A DNA stretch of 64,000 nucleotides from JAAYAE01 sp963678395 (GTDB lineage Bacteria > Bacillota > Negativicutes > Acidaminococcales > Acidaminococcaceae): positions 1,178,001-1,242,000 of the forward strand of contig OY782827.1 of the NCBI GenBank assembly GCA_963678395.1, read 5' to 3'. The notes beneath the pieces are model-generated. The model made no database searches. It was not told the DNA's origin and saw only the letters and a list, made by a program, of their open reading frames with translations. The translations under genes and the position numbers were made by a program. Each line of letters begins with the position of its first letter. Within the stretch, counting starts at the first letter, position 1. Positions 47,126 through 57,411 of this stretch are shown here, piece after piece.

Positions 47126-47935
47126 TTATATTGCCTTAACAAGAATATTTTCCCAAGCATTATTGAATTCCTCAATAGTTACAGCCATTATTTTAATTGG
47201 TTCCACTTGTAGTTCACTGGCTATTTGTTCTAATAAATAGTTTGCCTCAAATTGAGAAAAATAAATAGGCAAATGTAAAGCAACTTGCATTTTTTCTGCC
47301 TGTCTATAAGTTTTTTCTACATTCACTCTAACATCTTCTGCTTCAGGAGGAACAAGTTGCACTCCCCGCCCCTGTCCGCGCAATAAGTCAAAACCAATAC
47401 GTCTAACATTGCCCAAATAGTAGGCCATTTCCACAATGCTAACCAAATCTCCAACATTAGTATCCGTCACAACGCAGGTAACTCCCATTGCTATGTTATT
47501 ATTCTTTAAAATCTCTACGCTTTTTAGCATAGCATTAGTAGTGCCTTTACCGTTAGCAAACTTACGCAATTTGTTATTTATACCAGGTCGCCCATCCAAA
47601 CTAACCCCTATAGCTATCTTATGTTTAAACAAAAATTTTGCAATCTCATCGGTAATTAACGAACCATTAGTTTGAATTTGCAAAATCGTCGGCAGATTTT
47701 TTTCTTCTACATATTTAGTAATTTCTTTTATACAAGCAAAATTTAATAATGGCTCACCTCCACTTAGTTGCAAAGTAAAAGCATCTCCATCTGCAGCAGC
47801 CAAGTCTATAGCTTTTTTAGCTATTTCCGGTGTCATTGTTTCTTTGTTTTGTTCTGATGCATAACAATATTCACAGGCAAAGTTGCAATTGCCGGTTAAG
47901 CTGAGAACTAACATTTTTATCTTGTTTTTATGCAT
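47126..47935 (-). CDS. Radical SAM protein
   Basis: About 269 residues. The cluster motif CNFACEYC near residue 19, LQLSGGEPLLNF and QTNGSLI are those of radical SAM enzymes of the SPASM/anaerobic-maturase branch. I see no C-terminal SPASM cysteine cluster, so it either lacks auxiliary clusters or has lost that part. It overlaps the 3' end of the CobN-like gene and is the last gene of the operon. A role in tetrapyrrole modification is inferred from context only. Confidence 0.85.
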   Translation of the reverse strand: MHKNKIKMLVLSLTGNCNFACEYCYASEQNKETMTPEIAKKAIDLAAADGDAFTLQLSGGEPLLNFACIKEITKYVEEKNLPTILQIQTNGSLITDEIAKFLFKHKIAIGVSLDGRPGINNKLRKFANGKGTTNAMLKSVEILKNNNIAMGVTCVVTDTNVGDLVSIVEMAYYLGNVRRIGFDLLRGQGRGVQLVPPEAEDVRVNVEKTYRQAEKMQVALHLPIYFSQFEANYLLEQIASELQVEPIKIMAVTIEEFNNAWENILVKAI

Positions 47936-50900
47936 CGCCACGTTCTTCTAATTCCCCCTCGATGGAAAGATATATTTTTTGCAGCTCCGCCTTTGTTTCA
48001 GGCTTAGCTTCCCACAATCCTCTTTGTTCTGCTTCTAGCAAAACTTCAGCAATACGCTGTAAGGCATAGGGATTCATTTCCTTCATCCATGCTTGTACCT
48101 TAGGGTCAAAAGCATATTTTTCTGCATATTTTTCGTACATCCAGTCTTCCATAACAGCGCTGGTTGCATCCCATTGATAACTATGAGCAACATAATTTGC
48201 CAAATCTGACGCACCCTTATAACCATGTTTCATCATACCTTCAATAAATTTAGGATTAATAGCTTCCCCGCGAAATATTCGTTTGGTTTCTTCCTGCACG
48301 CTGCGCAATATAGCCTTGGATCTATCTGTAGTATCTCCGCAATATGATCTTGGCGAACTGCCTTTAATACTACGTACCGCAGCAATCATACCGCCATGAT
48401 AAGCATTGTAATCATCGGAGCTGAGCATATTTGTTTCCACGTTGTCCTCATTTTTAATAGTGATATCTAAACTACCCATACGTTTACGAAAACGCTCCGG
48501 CATAAACTTACCTCTTGTTTTGCCACCATAGGCATGCCCACCCCAGCGCACATAAACATCGGCAATATCATCAATGTTTTCCCGATTTTTCGCTTCCAAG
48601 AGGGCAGCCACACCAGCACCATAAACACCCAATTCATCACCGAAAATTCTAAACCCAACTTCTTGCCAAGCTTCTTCATGAGAAGCGCCCTGTTCTTCAA
48701 GTTCTTGGGATTCTTCTAGAAAATGCTTACGAACAAAATTTAAATCGCTAGGTTCATCTTGTGCGGCAGCTAAGCGAACGGCTTTGTCCAACCACTCAAT
48801 GGCACCTGGCATGCTATCTCGAAACAAGCCGCTGATTCTTGCCGTTACATCTACGCGCGGTCTTTTTAATTCTTCTATAGGAATTACTTCTAAGCTAATT
48901 ACTCTTCTACTGCTCTTTTGCCATACCGGACGGATACCCAATAAGAACATAAATTCTGCTAAGCACTGCCCATGACTACGCATATTTGCGCCGGACCACA
49001 GTACTATTCCCACGCTTTCTGGGTAATGCCCCTCTTCGTCAATAAAACGTTTAATGACTTGTTCACTTAAATCCACCCCAAGCTCCCAAGCTGCAGGAGT
49101 AGGCAAATTTCTTGGATCCACGCCATAAAAATTACGACCTGTGGGTAAAATATCTGCACCTCCGGAAGTGGGAGCACCTGCTGGTCCCGGTTCTATATAT
49201 TCACCACGCAAGGCTCTTAGTAGATTAGTTGACTCTTGTACCGTTTTTTCTAAATTAGGAGCCACATCAGTACAAATATAGGTACATATCTTGCGGATTT
49301 GTTCTCTAACGTTTGTCTCAGCCTTTGCGAATATGGGCAATTGCAGAATGTTTTCAATACCCCAAAGAGCAAACCCAGTTTTTGCTAATTCAGACAAAAT
49401 AGATTTACACTCTTCTCTGATTTTATCTGTAAGCGCACTATAAGTCATACTACCATCTTGCAATAATTTACCACCATTTTCCAGCAGTTCATAGTAATCA
49501 AAACCATATTGAACTGCCAAGGTCTGTACCAAAGAAGGCACATCCCCGTTATCCATGCGTAGCAAAGCTAATAAATATTCAATTTTACTATCATCTTGAG
49601 GAGGTACTCCTAAAATATGCAAGCCATTATGAATTTGCATATTCTTAATATCTGTCAAATAAGTATGTAATTGCATAGCATAATCAGCAAAGACTTGCTT
49701 AGAATTAATTTCTTCCGTCAAATTGGCTTCTGTGGCTTTAGCGATAATTAATTCTTCTATTTTTTCTAAACGCTCTGGTTTTGTCTCCTTGAAATGAGCA
49801 TACTCCTCCAATAATTTTTCTAATTCTTCCAATTCATCATACATGCCTGAATGTGTCATAGGTGCCGGCAAATGACCTATTAAGCAGGCAGCACCCCTAC
49901 GTTTAGCTTGCACCCCTTCTCCTACAATACTAATTAAGTAAGGATAAATATTGGGTAAATCTCCCAAAGCCAAGTCAGGGTAACAAGTACAATCTAGGCC
50001 CGCATTTTTACCTGGGAGCCATTCTAACGAACCATGAGTGCCAACATGTACAACAGCATCAGCCTGCCAAATATCCCGCACCCAGTGATAATAACCTAAA
50101 TAATGGTGTGTTGGTGCGCAAAAAGGGGAATGTAATATTTTATCAGGTTCTTCACCAAAACCACGCGGTGGCTGAACTGTGACAAATATATTGCCTTTCA
50201 AGGTTCCAGGCACTAATAAATTATCGTCATAGACAAAAATATTCCCCGGGGCTTCTCCCCAATCCTTCACCAGTTGTTCTCGATTTTGCTCAGGCATAGT
50301 GGTAAAAAAACTCTTATATTCAGCCGCGGTCATTTTCTGTGCATTAGAAATTTGTTTCTCAGTAATATAGCTTCTATCATTAGTAGCATTATTAATTAAT
50401 TCCTCCATAAAAGCTTTCCCATCGGTTGGTATGCTATCTACCACATAACCCTGTTTTTGCATATCAGTTAGTAGCAATCTGATACTTTCAGGTGTATCTA
50501 ACCCTACCGCACTACCTATATTAGAGTTCTTGGCAGGGAAATTATGAAAAATAATAGCAATTTTCTTATCTTTATTAGGCTTGCTACGCAAAATTGCCCA
50601 CTTTTTTGCCTTACTTACCAACCTGTTAATACGTTCAAAAATGGGCGTATAGTGCAAGTTGCCATCCACGTCCCTGCTTTTAGCAGCAATTGGTACGGAA
50701 TGAAGCGCACCATCAAATTCAGGGAGGGTAATGCTAATTGAAATTTCCATAGCATTCATACCTTCAAGATTTTGTTTCCACGCATCATATTCGGCTAGCA
50801 CTGTATAAGCTTGCAAGACGGGGACATTCCATTTTTGCAAATAATCTAAGGTCATGGAACGTGACACTGTAAGAGAAAATTTCATAGTATTTATATAAAC

Positions 50901-51635
50901 ATCTATTAATGGTTTCCCTGCACCGCAAAAATATTTAGTAAAAATGTCTATCAAGCTAAGCATACCTAATTCTGTAGATGGCATACCATTAGTAAATACA
51001 CAAATTACATTCATGCCCTGTTTTTCAATTTCGTTAATAAGTTGTGCTTGATATTCTAAATCTTCCCAAATCCATTCTTCCCGATAAAATGTGACACCAA
51101 TTGTTGGCCTATCTTTTTTGCAAAAATCTTGGATGTAGCTATTTATATCTTCATATACTTTAGCAGCTCTTGGATGATATATACCTGACCAAAATTGAGG
51201 ATTAGGATTATCAAAACCAATATCAGCACCACAAAAATGACTATCAAGCCAAAGCCATAGGTTACTATAATTAGCTAAACCGCCATAAAAAAGATATTTT
51301 TTCAAAAATAAAATATCTTCTTGTGAAAAGCCAACATTTTTATTTTCTCCATCACCATCAGCCATCATCATTAGGCTAGTGGTACCTTTTTTTTCTAGAT
51401 ACGATGCAACTTTGCGTAAAAAAGCTGTGTCCATGCCAGTGCCCATCCATTTCAGCACGACCACGTCATATTTGCTTAGAGTTTTCTCCCATTCGCGCCC
51501 CCAAGGTGTTCCCTCATTAATTTGTTTGCACTTGCAGCCATTAGCCAAAATCCCCTGTGCTACCAGTTTTTCTTTTGCTTTATTCATCATATAAAATTTT
51601 CGTTCAATATTAGTCAAAAATAATATTTTCCCCAT
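47928..51635 (-). CDS. CobN/BchH-like metal-chelatase large subunit
   Basis: 1235 residues, intact, full length for the CobN/BchH/HmuS family. The signature VVHVGTHGSLEWLPGKNAG near residue 530 and GPAGAPTSGGADILPTGRNF, followed by VGIVLWSGANMRSHGQCLAE, are diagnostic. CobN inserts cobalt into a corrin ring with CobS and CobT; BchH inserts magnesium with BchI and BchD. No CobST or ChlID homologue is in the window. HmuS-type relatives linked to TonB receptors act in removing iron from heme. Which of these applies is open. RBS AAAAGGAG; follows the permease gene by 36 bp. Confidence 0.92.
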   Translation of the reverse strand: MGKILFLTNIERKFYMMNKAKEKLVAQGILANGCKCKQINEGTPWGREWEKTLSKYDVVVLKWMGTGMDTAFLRKVASYLEKKGTTSLMMMADGDGENKNVGFSQEDILFLKKYLFYGGLANYSNLWLWLDSHFCGADIGFDNPNPQFWSGIYHPRAAKVYEDINSYIQDFCKKDRPTIGVTFYREEWIWEDLEYQAQLINEIEKQGMNVICVFTNGMPSTELGMLSLIDIFTKYFCGAGKPLIDVYINTMKFSLTVSRSMTLDYLQKWNVPVLQAYTVLAEYDAWKQNLEGMNAMEISISITLPEFDGALHSVPIAAKSRDVDGNLHYTPIFERINRLVSKAKKWAILRSKPNKDKKIAIIFHNFPAKNSNIGSAVGLDTPESIRLLLTDMQKQGYVVDSIPTDGKAFMEELINNATNDRSYITEKQISNAQKMTAAEYKSFFTTMPEQNREQLVKDWGEAPGNIFVYDDNLLVPGTLKGNIFVTVQPPRGFGEEPDKILHSPFCAPTHHYLGYYHWVRDIWQADAVVHVGTHGSLEWLPGKNAGLDCTCYPDLALGDLPNIYPYLISIVGEGVQAKRRGAACLIGHLPAPMTHSGMYDELEELEKLLEEYAHFKETKPERLEKIEELIIAKATEANLTEEINSKQVFADYAMQLHTYLTDIKNMQIHNGLHILGVPPQDDSKIEYLLALLRMDNGDVPSLVQTLAVQYGFDYYELLENGGKLLQDGSMTYSALTDKIREECKSILSELAKTGFALWGIENILQLPIFAKAETNVREQIRKICTYICTDVAPNLEKTVQESTNLLRALRGEYIEPGPAGAPTSGGADILPTGRNFYGVDPRNLPTPAAWELGVDLSEQVIKRFIDEEGHYPESVGIVLWSGANMRSHGQCLAEFMFLLGIRPVWQKSSRRVISLEVIPIEELKRPRVDVTARISGLFRDSMPGAIEWLDKAVRLAAAQDEPSDLNFVRKHFLEESQELEEQGASHEEAWQEVGFRIFGDELGVYGAGVAALLEAKNRENIDDIADVYVRWGGHAYGGKTRGKFMPERFRKRMGSLDITIKNEDNVETNMLSSDDYNAYHGGMIAAVRSIKGSSPRSYCGDTTDRSKAILRSVQEETKRIFRGEAINPKFIEGMMKHGYKGASDLANYVAHSYQWDATSAVMEDWMYEKYAEKYAFDPKVQAWMKEMNPYALQRIAEVLLEAEQRGLWEAKPETKAELQKIYLSIEGELEERGDA

Positions 51636-51671
51636 TATTGTCTCCTTTTAATATTTATATAAATATTATAC

Positions 51672-52703
51672 TTATGTGGGATTTTTAATGCGACGCAGTA
51701 GATATAAGAAATACGGCGTACCCAAAACAGCTGTCATAATACCAACCCGCACTTCTGCCGGAGGAATAACTAATCTTCCCAGGGTATCACACAATACAAG
51801 AAATATAGCTCCTGCTAAAGCACTAGCAGGCAATAGCACTCTATGATCAGACCCAATTAACATACGCATCATATGTGGAACCACTAAACCGACAAAACCT
51901 ATGTTACCACTCACACAAACTGCCGTAGCCGTTGTCATTGCCGCAACAAAAAGCAGAAATAATCTAAAAGGAACTACCGGCATTCCTACAGATTTAGCCT
52001 CGGTTTCACCTAATACGAGAATATTTAAATGTCTTGCTAAAAGTAACATTATAAAAATACCTAAAACAATTGGTCCCAAGGCCAAATAAACATGTTCCCA
52101 CCGGCGATAATCTAACCCGCCAACCATCCAAAACAAATATTGCTGCAATTTTTGTTCATTCATAAAGGTCAATATTCCCGAAGTCAAAGCTCCAAGCAGC
52201 ATACTGACGGCCACACCTGATAGCAATAAAGTCATAACAGGTATTTTCCCATGCCTCATAGCCAAAAATACTGTAATAGAAACTGCGCAAATAGCACCTA
52301 CAAAAGCAAATAAGGGCATATAAAACATACTCTGAGCTGATACCCCCAAAGCGATGGAAATAACCGCACCCGTAGCGGCCCCTGATGATACTCCGACAAT
52401 TCCCGGATCTGCTAACGGATTACTAAATACCCCCTGCATTACAGCACCGGCGACGCCTAAAGCCGCTCCTACAAGAACACCTACTAAGGTCCTAGGCATG
52501 CGAATAAACCACAGCACAGCTTTTTGCTCTTGAGTATAATCTGTCTGACAGCTTCCTGGCAAACCCAATTGATCTGCAACTACAGCAAGGGTACTATGCA
52601 AAGGAATATTAATTTGTCCCCACGCCAAAGATATGCTCATAACAATAAGCAATAGGCCAACAAGAAATATAATTACTTTACCGGCATTTTTTTTCATTAA
52701 CAT
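51672..52703 (-). CDS. FecCD/BtuC-family ABC permease
   Basis: 343 residues with about ten transmembrane segments. WFIRMPRTLVGVLVGAALG, QGVFSNPLADPGIVGVSSGA and GFVGLVVPHMMRMLIGSDHR are the conserved blocks of cobalamin/heme/siderophore permeases. It lies between the binding protein and the CobN-like gene; the operon has no ATPase of its own, so the BtuD-like ATPase at 58147-58932 may serve it. Intact. Confidence 0.93.
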   Translation of the reverse strand: MLMKKNAGKVIIFLVGLLLIVMSISLAWGQINIPLHSTLAVVADQLGLPGSCQTDYTQEQKAVLWFIRMPRTLVGVLVGAALGVAGAVMQGVFSNPLADPGIVGVSSGAATGAVISIALGVSAQSMFYMPLFAFVGAICAVSITVFLAMRHGKIPVMTLLLSGVAVSMLLGALTSGILTFMNEQKLQQYLFWMVGGLDYRRWEHVYLALGPIVLGIFIMLLLARHLNILVLGETEAKSVGMPVVPFRLFLLFVAAMTTATAVCVSGNIGFVGLVVPHMMRMLIGSDHRVLLPASALAGAIFLVLCDTLGRLVIPPAEVRVGIMTAVLGTPYFLYLLRRIKNPT

Positions 52704-52712
52704 TGCCCCTTT

Positions 52713-53662
52713 TTAGAAACATTCAGGATATACTGCCTTAGCAAACGCTTTAATGCTTTCTACAATATGTTGCGAAGCTACATTGCGATAATTCTCACCA
52801 ATGGCTATTACTTGCTTGTTTTTAATAGCTTTCACACTTTTAAAAGCAGGATCTGTAAGTATTTCCTGCTTATATTTTTCCACATTATTGTCTTCATGGC
52901 CAAAATTCCAAGCTGGAATAAAAAATACATTAGGATTTTTTTCTACAACCTGCTCTTTAGAAATAGCATTACTACCACTACCAAGTCCAAGTTCAGCCGC
53001 ACCATTTCTAATATGTGCCTTTTGCAACATATCATCAACTAAACTTCCCTTGCGACCGGATACACCACTAAAATAAAAAAGCATTACTACCTTTTGCTTG
53101 TCAAAAGTTATATGTGCCAAGCTTTTTTCGAGATTATTAAAATCAATATCCATTTTTTTATTATTGTAATCCCTTTTGCTTCTTCTTGCACCGCTTTAGC
53201 TATACCCATTATTTTTTCTTTCATTTCCGCATAACTTTTAGGACTACTAGCAGCAGAAACAGGTATACCTATTTCTCTTAAAGATTCTATTAGTTCTGGT
53301 GCTGTTGCCGTAGATGCCACTACTAAATCAGGTTTTAGTCGCAAAACTGCTTCCACATTCTCATTAGAACGCTTTTTTACAACTCTTAATTGCTCTTTAT
53401 TCAAGAAAGATAATTGCGGATCATCAGCCCACTGGCTAAAAGCTACTATCGTTTTTAAATCTACTAATTCTGCTAATATTTCATCTGTACCATAGGTTAG
53501 GGAAACAATGCGTTGTGGTTTTCGCAGCAAATTAACCCTAACACCGCTATCATCAACTACAGTATAGGAATTTATCGCATTTTTTGCTATTTGTTTTTTC
53601 GCCAAACTACAACCACTTATAAAAACGCAAAGTAATAGAAAACTCGTTATCATTTTTTTCAT
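52713..53662 (-). pseudogene. Metal-chelate-binding lipoprotein, homopolymer frameshift
   Basis: A BtuF/FecB-type binding lipoprotein (lipobox FISGCSLA; QRIVSLTYGTDEILAELVD; LRLKPDLVVASTATAPE). Within an A7 run (53153-53159 on the plus strand) one A is missing. The frame after GITIIKK goes wrong while the other frame reads MDIDFNNLEKSLAHITF and continues to the normal C-terminus (SQHIVESIKAFAKAVYP) at 52713. Start overlaps the NifK-like gene (ATGA). A base-calling error is possible. Confidence 0.87.
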
Positions 53663-54949
53663 AAATCATCTACAAACTTTCCAATAATCTTACCATTCCA
53701 CAATCTTTGCAACATATGTGCCGCACCCCTAAACCCCATAAACGGTTCGGAAGTAATAAGTAATTCGTCAGAAATGGGATAGGCAATATTACAAACTTGT
53801 ACTTTTTCAGCATGTTTATTTCGTTGCAAAACTACTGTCTCGCTACTACTGGCCATAAGTAAGCCACTAGCAAAGCTACTAAGTACTTTTTCTACTTCTT
53901 CCATGTTTTCAGCAGTGAGCAAAAGAGTATCTATTTCTGTAGAAGTATGCTTCTTTATGGGTATATCCTGCAATATTACAGTCAACGTTCCTGTGTCAAC
54001 CCATTCTCGTCGTAAGGCCTCAGCTAAGGAAACTGCCATAGTTGAAGGACCTGAAACTATGATACTATCATACCACAACTCACCCCATACCAATCTCATT
54101 TCATTAGTAGTAGCAAATAGTTTATCACGATATTTTTCTACTTCAATTGCAATTTTTATTTTGTGGTATATAGCCGGGCAAAGATTTTAACCAATTAACT
54201 GTCCCTTCTAGGCCATATGGTATTCCACTGCTAACATAAGGCATACCATATTCTACTTCGAGAAACTTTGCTATTTCCAAGCCTAATTCTTCATGCATGA
54301 CTAAATTAAACTCTGCACTGGATAAATTCATTATTTCTTCCACCGAAGCTCCGTCACCTATGCATGCCCCTATTTCATATCCTGCCAAAGTAAGTAATCT
54401 TTTTATTTCATTTAAATCATTATCGTCATTAAAATAGCCTAAGCTCATACCCAGAATGTTTATTCTCTTATTTTTTTTAGGTATTTTTTTTGTTGGTTTT
54501 AGTTCCTGCAAACAGTTTACTCCCACTAAGCTATAGCCCTGGCAAAAGTTCCCTAGCAAACCGCCACTATCAAAACAAACTACTGGCCACGGCATGTTTG
54601 CCTTGCGAGCAATGCCTGCAATGTCGTCCCCAATAAGACTGACTGAGCAACTGTTTTCAATAAGCATAATAGACGAAGTTGCTGCTTTTTTACGTAACTC
54701 TAATTCTTCTAGAAGAAATTTTTCAGTACCGTAAATCACTGCCTTATTATCTGGTTGTGTACCATGATAGAATTTTCCAATATTAGGTTTTGCATGTTCC
54801 AAATAGCGAAGAGCATAAAAATAGCACCACAATGGTCCATTATTTATAATCTCTGCCCCTGGAATCCCTGCAAAAAAGGCTGCGGCTCCTGTTAAGGCAC
54901 AAGTATTAACACAATTACAAATATTACCCCATTGTTCTACTTTAGCCAT
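53659..54949 (-). pseudogene. NifK/BchB-like nitrogenase component 1 subunit, frameshifted
   Basis: About 430 residues in two frames. The first carries cysteines near residues 11, 13, 17, 42 and 101, the last in ENSCSVSLIGDDIAGIA, the conserved component 1 motif. It also has FDSGGLLGNFCQGY. Near 54175 one extra base ends it at 54143, while the other frame continues KIAIEVEKYRDKLFATTNEM and VSGPSTMAVSLAEALRREWV to 53659. The ATG at 54949 follows AAAGGAGG and overlaps the NifD-like stop by 8 bp. It is expected to pair with the NifD-like subunit. Confidence 0.85.
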
Positions 54950-56240
54950 AAACAATGCCTCCTTTGTTTCCATGCCTATACGCAATTTTTATAATGTTAT
55001 TTATTAGTTTAGTCATACCGGTAACACCAACAGTGGGGAGCATAGGTAAAAACAACTGCCTAGCACTATAATTTTCTATTTTATGAGTAGTTAGAATAAT
55101 ATCTGCGGCCTCTACTATTTTTGCCCCTTCTACTTGGCTAAAAACATCTATATTAGTGCAATTTTTTATTGCTTCTTCCATATGTGCTCTATCCTTGGTG
55201 GTATAGCTGTCCAAAAGAACAATACCGAGTGGAACAATTTCACTTAACTGCAATATTTCCATGAGCCATTCAGGTCTGAAATATTCTATTTGTCTTCCTA
55301 TACATATCACTATTTTTTTGTCACGCAATTTTTCTCTAGCAACACTTAAAATAGCATCAAGACGTTCTTTCTGTTCATCTATAGCCTTTTTAGCTGCCGC
55401 TTCTTTATGTAATTTTGCACCTAAATTAATCAGCCATTCTTTTGTTCCCTGCCATCCTAAAGGATATGGTCTACCATAGAAGGGAATGGCAAACTTTTCC
55501 TCCAACCTTTTAGCTATCTTTACCAAGGAATCGTTGGCCTGTCCACGCCCACCCAGCACTATGCTAAGAGCTGCAGTTGTCACTTTGTTCATATCATCAT
55601 AGGCCACATATCCTGGAAATTGGCCAATTACATGTAATCCAAAATACGCTAGCAAGTTTTTAACTTCTACCGCATATTCTGCATTTGGTCCACCATTATC
55701 GCCCAATAAAATAACGCTATTTTTATCCCTAGGTAATCTTCCACTTAAAAATCTGCCTACTAGAGCATCTGCTGTTCCATAGTAACCGGCATAATACTCT
55801 CCGTCTAAAAATCCATAACAGGGCAAAGTGATAATGGGCAAATTGAATTTTTCTTCAGCTGTAGCAGCAATAGCTGCCACATCATCACCAATAACACCAA
55901 CCACACAAGAATTGACAATAACAATATATTGTGGATTATACTTTTGCACTACAAAATCTAAACAGTTCTCTACCTGCTTAGCGCCACCAAATATAGAATG
56001 TTTCTCTGTAAGCATAGTGGAAATAAGAGGTGCCGCATAGCCATATGGTTCGCTTTCTCCTCTAGCTATGTCCCGAAAATGTGCATTAATATCCATAGTG
56101 TGAGCAATATGAGCACACGCCTTAGGACTATGAAAGATAACTACTGCTCCCTTACTATAGCCTACAGCTCGCCAGACACCGGGCATGCTACAACTACAAC
56201 TACGTTTTTTTATAATAAATCTTTTGGTCTTAATCGGCAT
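54942..56240 (-). CDS. NifD/BchN-like nitrogenase component 1 subunit
   Basis: 432 residues, intact. Cysteine motifs near residues 15-17 (CSCSMPGVWRA), 42 (SPKACAHIAHT) and 112 (NSCVVGVIGDDVAAIA) correspond to the P-cluster or [4Fe-4S] ligands of the NifD/BchN superfamily. The protein is shorter than NifD, and no nif assembly genes occur in the window, so it is a nitrogenase-like reductase subunit and not a nitrogenase. It overlaps the NifH-like gene by 11 bp. The substrate is unknown; a tetrapyrrole is suggested by the CobN-like neighbour. Confidence 0.88.
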   Translation of the reverse strand: MPIKTKRFIIKKRSCSCSMPGVWRAVGYSKGAVVIFHSPKACAHIAHTMDINAHFRDIARGESEPYGYAAPLISTMLTEKHSIFGGAKQVENCLDFVVQKYNPQYIVIVNSCVVGVIGDDVAAIAATAEEKFNLPIITLPCYGFLDGEYYAGYYGTADALVGRFLSGRLPRDKNSVILLGDNGGPNAEYAVEVKNLLAYFGLHVIGQFPGYVAYDDMNKVTTAALSIVLGGRGQANDSLVKIAKRLEEKFAIPFYGRPYPLGWQGTKEWLINLGAKLHKEAAAKKAIDEQKERLDAILSVAREKLRDKKIVICIGRQIEYFRPEWLMEILQLSEIVPLGIVLLDSYTTKDRAHMEEAIKNCTNIDVFSQVEGAKIVEAADIILTTHKIENYSARQLFLPMLPTVGVTGMTKLINNIIKIAYRHGNKGGIVYG

Positions 56241-57039
56241 ATTTAGAAATCAGCTCCTCAAGCTCTTCGAAAGTCATAGGCGTTGGTACTGTCAGTTGCG
56301 TATTGCTTTCTATGTCATTTGCTAATTTTTCATAAACTTTAGCTTGATTAGATGTAGGAGCAAATTGTATGACGGTCTGCCTTTTATTTTCTGCTTGATT
56401 CACTATTATATCTCTAGGTATAAAAGCAAATAGCCTTGTATTTAAACGCCGGGCAAATTCTTCTAATAATTTCTCTTCATTGATCGTATTACGGCTATTG
56501 CCAATAATACCACCTATTCTTGCCTTACCGCGACCTGCAAAACGGCAGATACCTTTGGCAATATTATTGGCTGCGTAAAGAGACATTAATTCACCTGATG
56601 ATACTACATAAATATCTGTTGCATAGCCTTCACGAATAGGAACAGCAAACCCCCCGCATACAACATCACCTAAAACATCATACAACACCAAAGAATCTTC
56701 CGGAATAACATTAAGGGCATTAAGTTTTTCCGAAGCTACAATAATGCCACGGCCGGCACAACCCACTCCTGGTTCTGGCCCTCCTGCTTCTACGCATTTA
56801 ATACCATTAAATCCTTCATGCACTATTTGTTCAGCCGTTACTTCCCCGTCTTCACTATCTCGCACAGTATCTAGTACTGTTTGTTTGCAGATATGTCCCA
56901 ATAACAAACGTGTTGAATCATTCTTGGGATCACAACCTATTTGGCACACTTTGTGTCCTTTTTTACTGAATGCAGCAGAAACATTGGCTGTTGTAGTAGA
57001 TTTTCCAATGCCACCCTTACCATAAAAAGCGATTTTCAT
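56230..57039 (-). CDS. NifH/BchL-like ATP-dependent reductase (Fe protein)
   Basis: 269 residues. The P-loop GKGGIGKST at residues 7-15, DPKNDSTRLLL, and the two cluster-ligating cysteines in GVGCAGRG (C94) and DVLGDVVCGGF (C128) are all intact, so it should form the ATP-driven electron donor with a bridging [4Fe-4S] cluster. First gene of the operon, 60-350 bp downstream of a cobalamin riboswitch and terminator. Good RBS AAGAAGGAG. Confidence 0.93.
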   Translation of the reverse strand: MKIAFYGKGGIGKSTTTANVSAAFSKKGHKVCQIGCDPKNDSTRLLLGHICKQTVLDTVRDSEDGEVTAEQIVHEGFNGIKCVEAGGPEPGVGCAGRGIIVASEKLNALNVIPEDSLVLYDVLGDVVCGGFAVPIREGYATDIYVVSSGELMSLYAANNIAKGICRFAGRGKARIGGIIGNSRNTINEEKLLEEFARRLNTRLFAFIPRDIIVNQAENKRQTVIQFAPTSNQAKVYEKLANDIESNTQLTVPTPMTFEELEELISKYAD

Positions 57040-57075
57040 TAAAACAACTCCTTCTTTCTACTAAAATAAACCAAC

Positions 57076-57104
57076 AAAAAAACCACCTCTCTAAAGAAAG
57101 ATGG
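57076..57104 (-). terminator. Terminator of cobalamin riboswitch 3
   Basis: CCATCTTTC / GAGAGGTGG stem with a TTTA loop followed by seven T on the minus strand, 37 bp before the NifH-like start codon. A regulated intrinsic terminator is the natural reading. Confidence 0.85.
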
Positions 57105-57154
57105 CTGAATATTGTGTCCTAAAAGCCTGCGTTCAAGACGCGACTCACACAAAA

Positions 57155-57400
57155 TTCTCTCCCCGTCTCTCGCAGGTTGTAAGTTTGGCAAAAACCTCCA
57201 CCTATTATTTAGGGGATTTTTGTCAATTCTCAAGAATTTTTATAAAAGCAGTTATTCTGGCTTTGGGTTCATCAATTTCCATCCCTTAAATTAATTAAGT
57301 GATTTTATGAGACTACTTACCATTACAGTGGCGTGACCGCATCGGATTTACACCGATTTCTCCTTTGTGCTCCTAAGAGCGCCTTTATGCGATATTAAAT
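57155..57400 (-). promoter_or_regulatory. Cobalamin riboswitch 3 (upstream of nifH-like operon)
   Basis: Minus strand: AGGAGAAATCGGTG, AATCCGATGCGGTCACGCC and ACTGTAATGG, then a long variable arm of about 80 nt. After that come AAGCCAGAATAACTGC and a final CTGCGAGAGACGGGGAG. Core blocks and order match the B12 element; the peripheral arms are longer than in copies 1 and 2. It should repress the NifHDK/CobN-like operon when cobalamin is plentiful. Confidence 0.9.
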
Positions 57401-57411
57401 TTATCTATTAA

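Noticed and set aside
47928..51635. Standard aerobic cobaltochelatase CobN of B12 synthesis
   Set aside because: No CobS/CobT or other cob/cbi genes are in the window; CobN-like proteins also include BchH and HmuS types, so I kept the call general.
53659..57039. Genuine nitrogen-fixing nitrogenase
   Set aside because: The NifD/K-like proteins are short, no NifE/N/B or other cofactor genes occur nearby, and the context is B12-regulated tetrapyrrole and metal-chelate genes.
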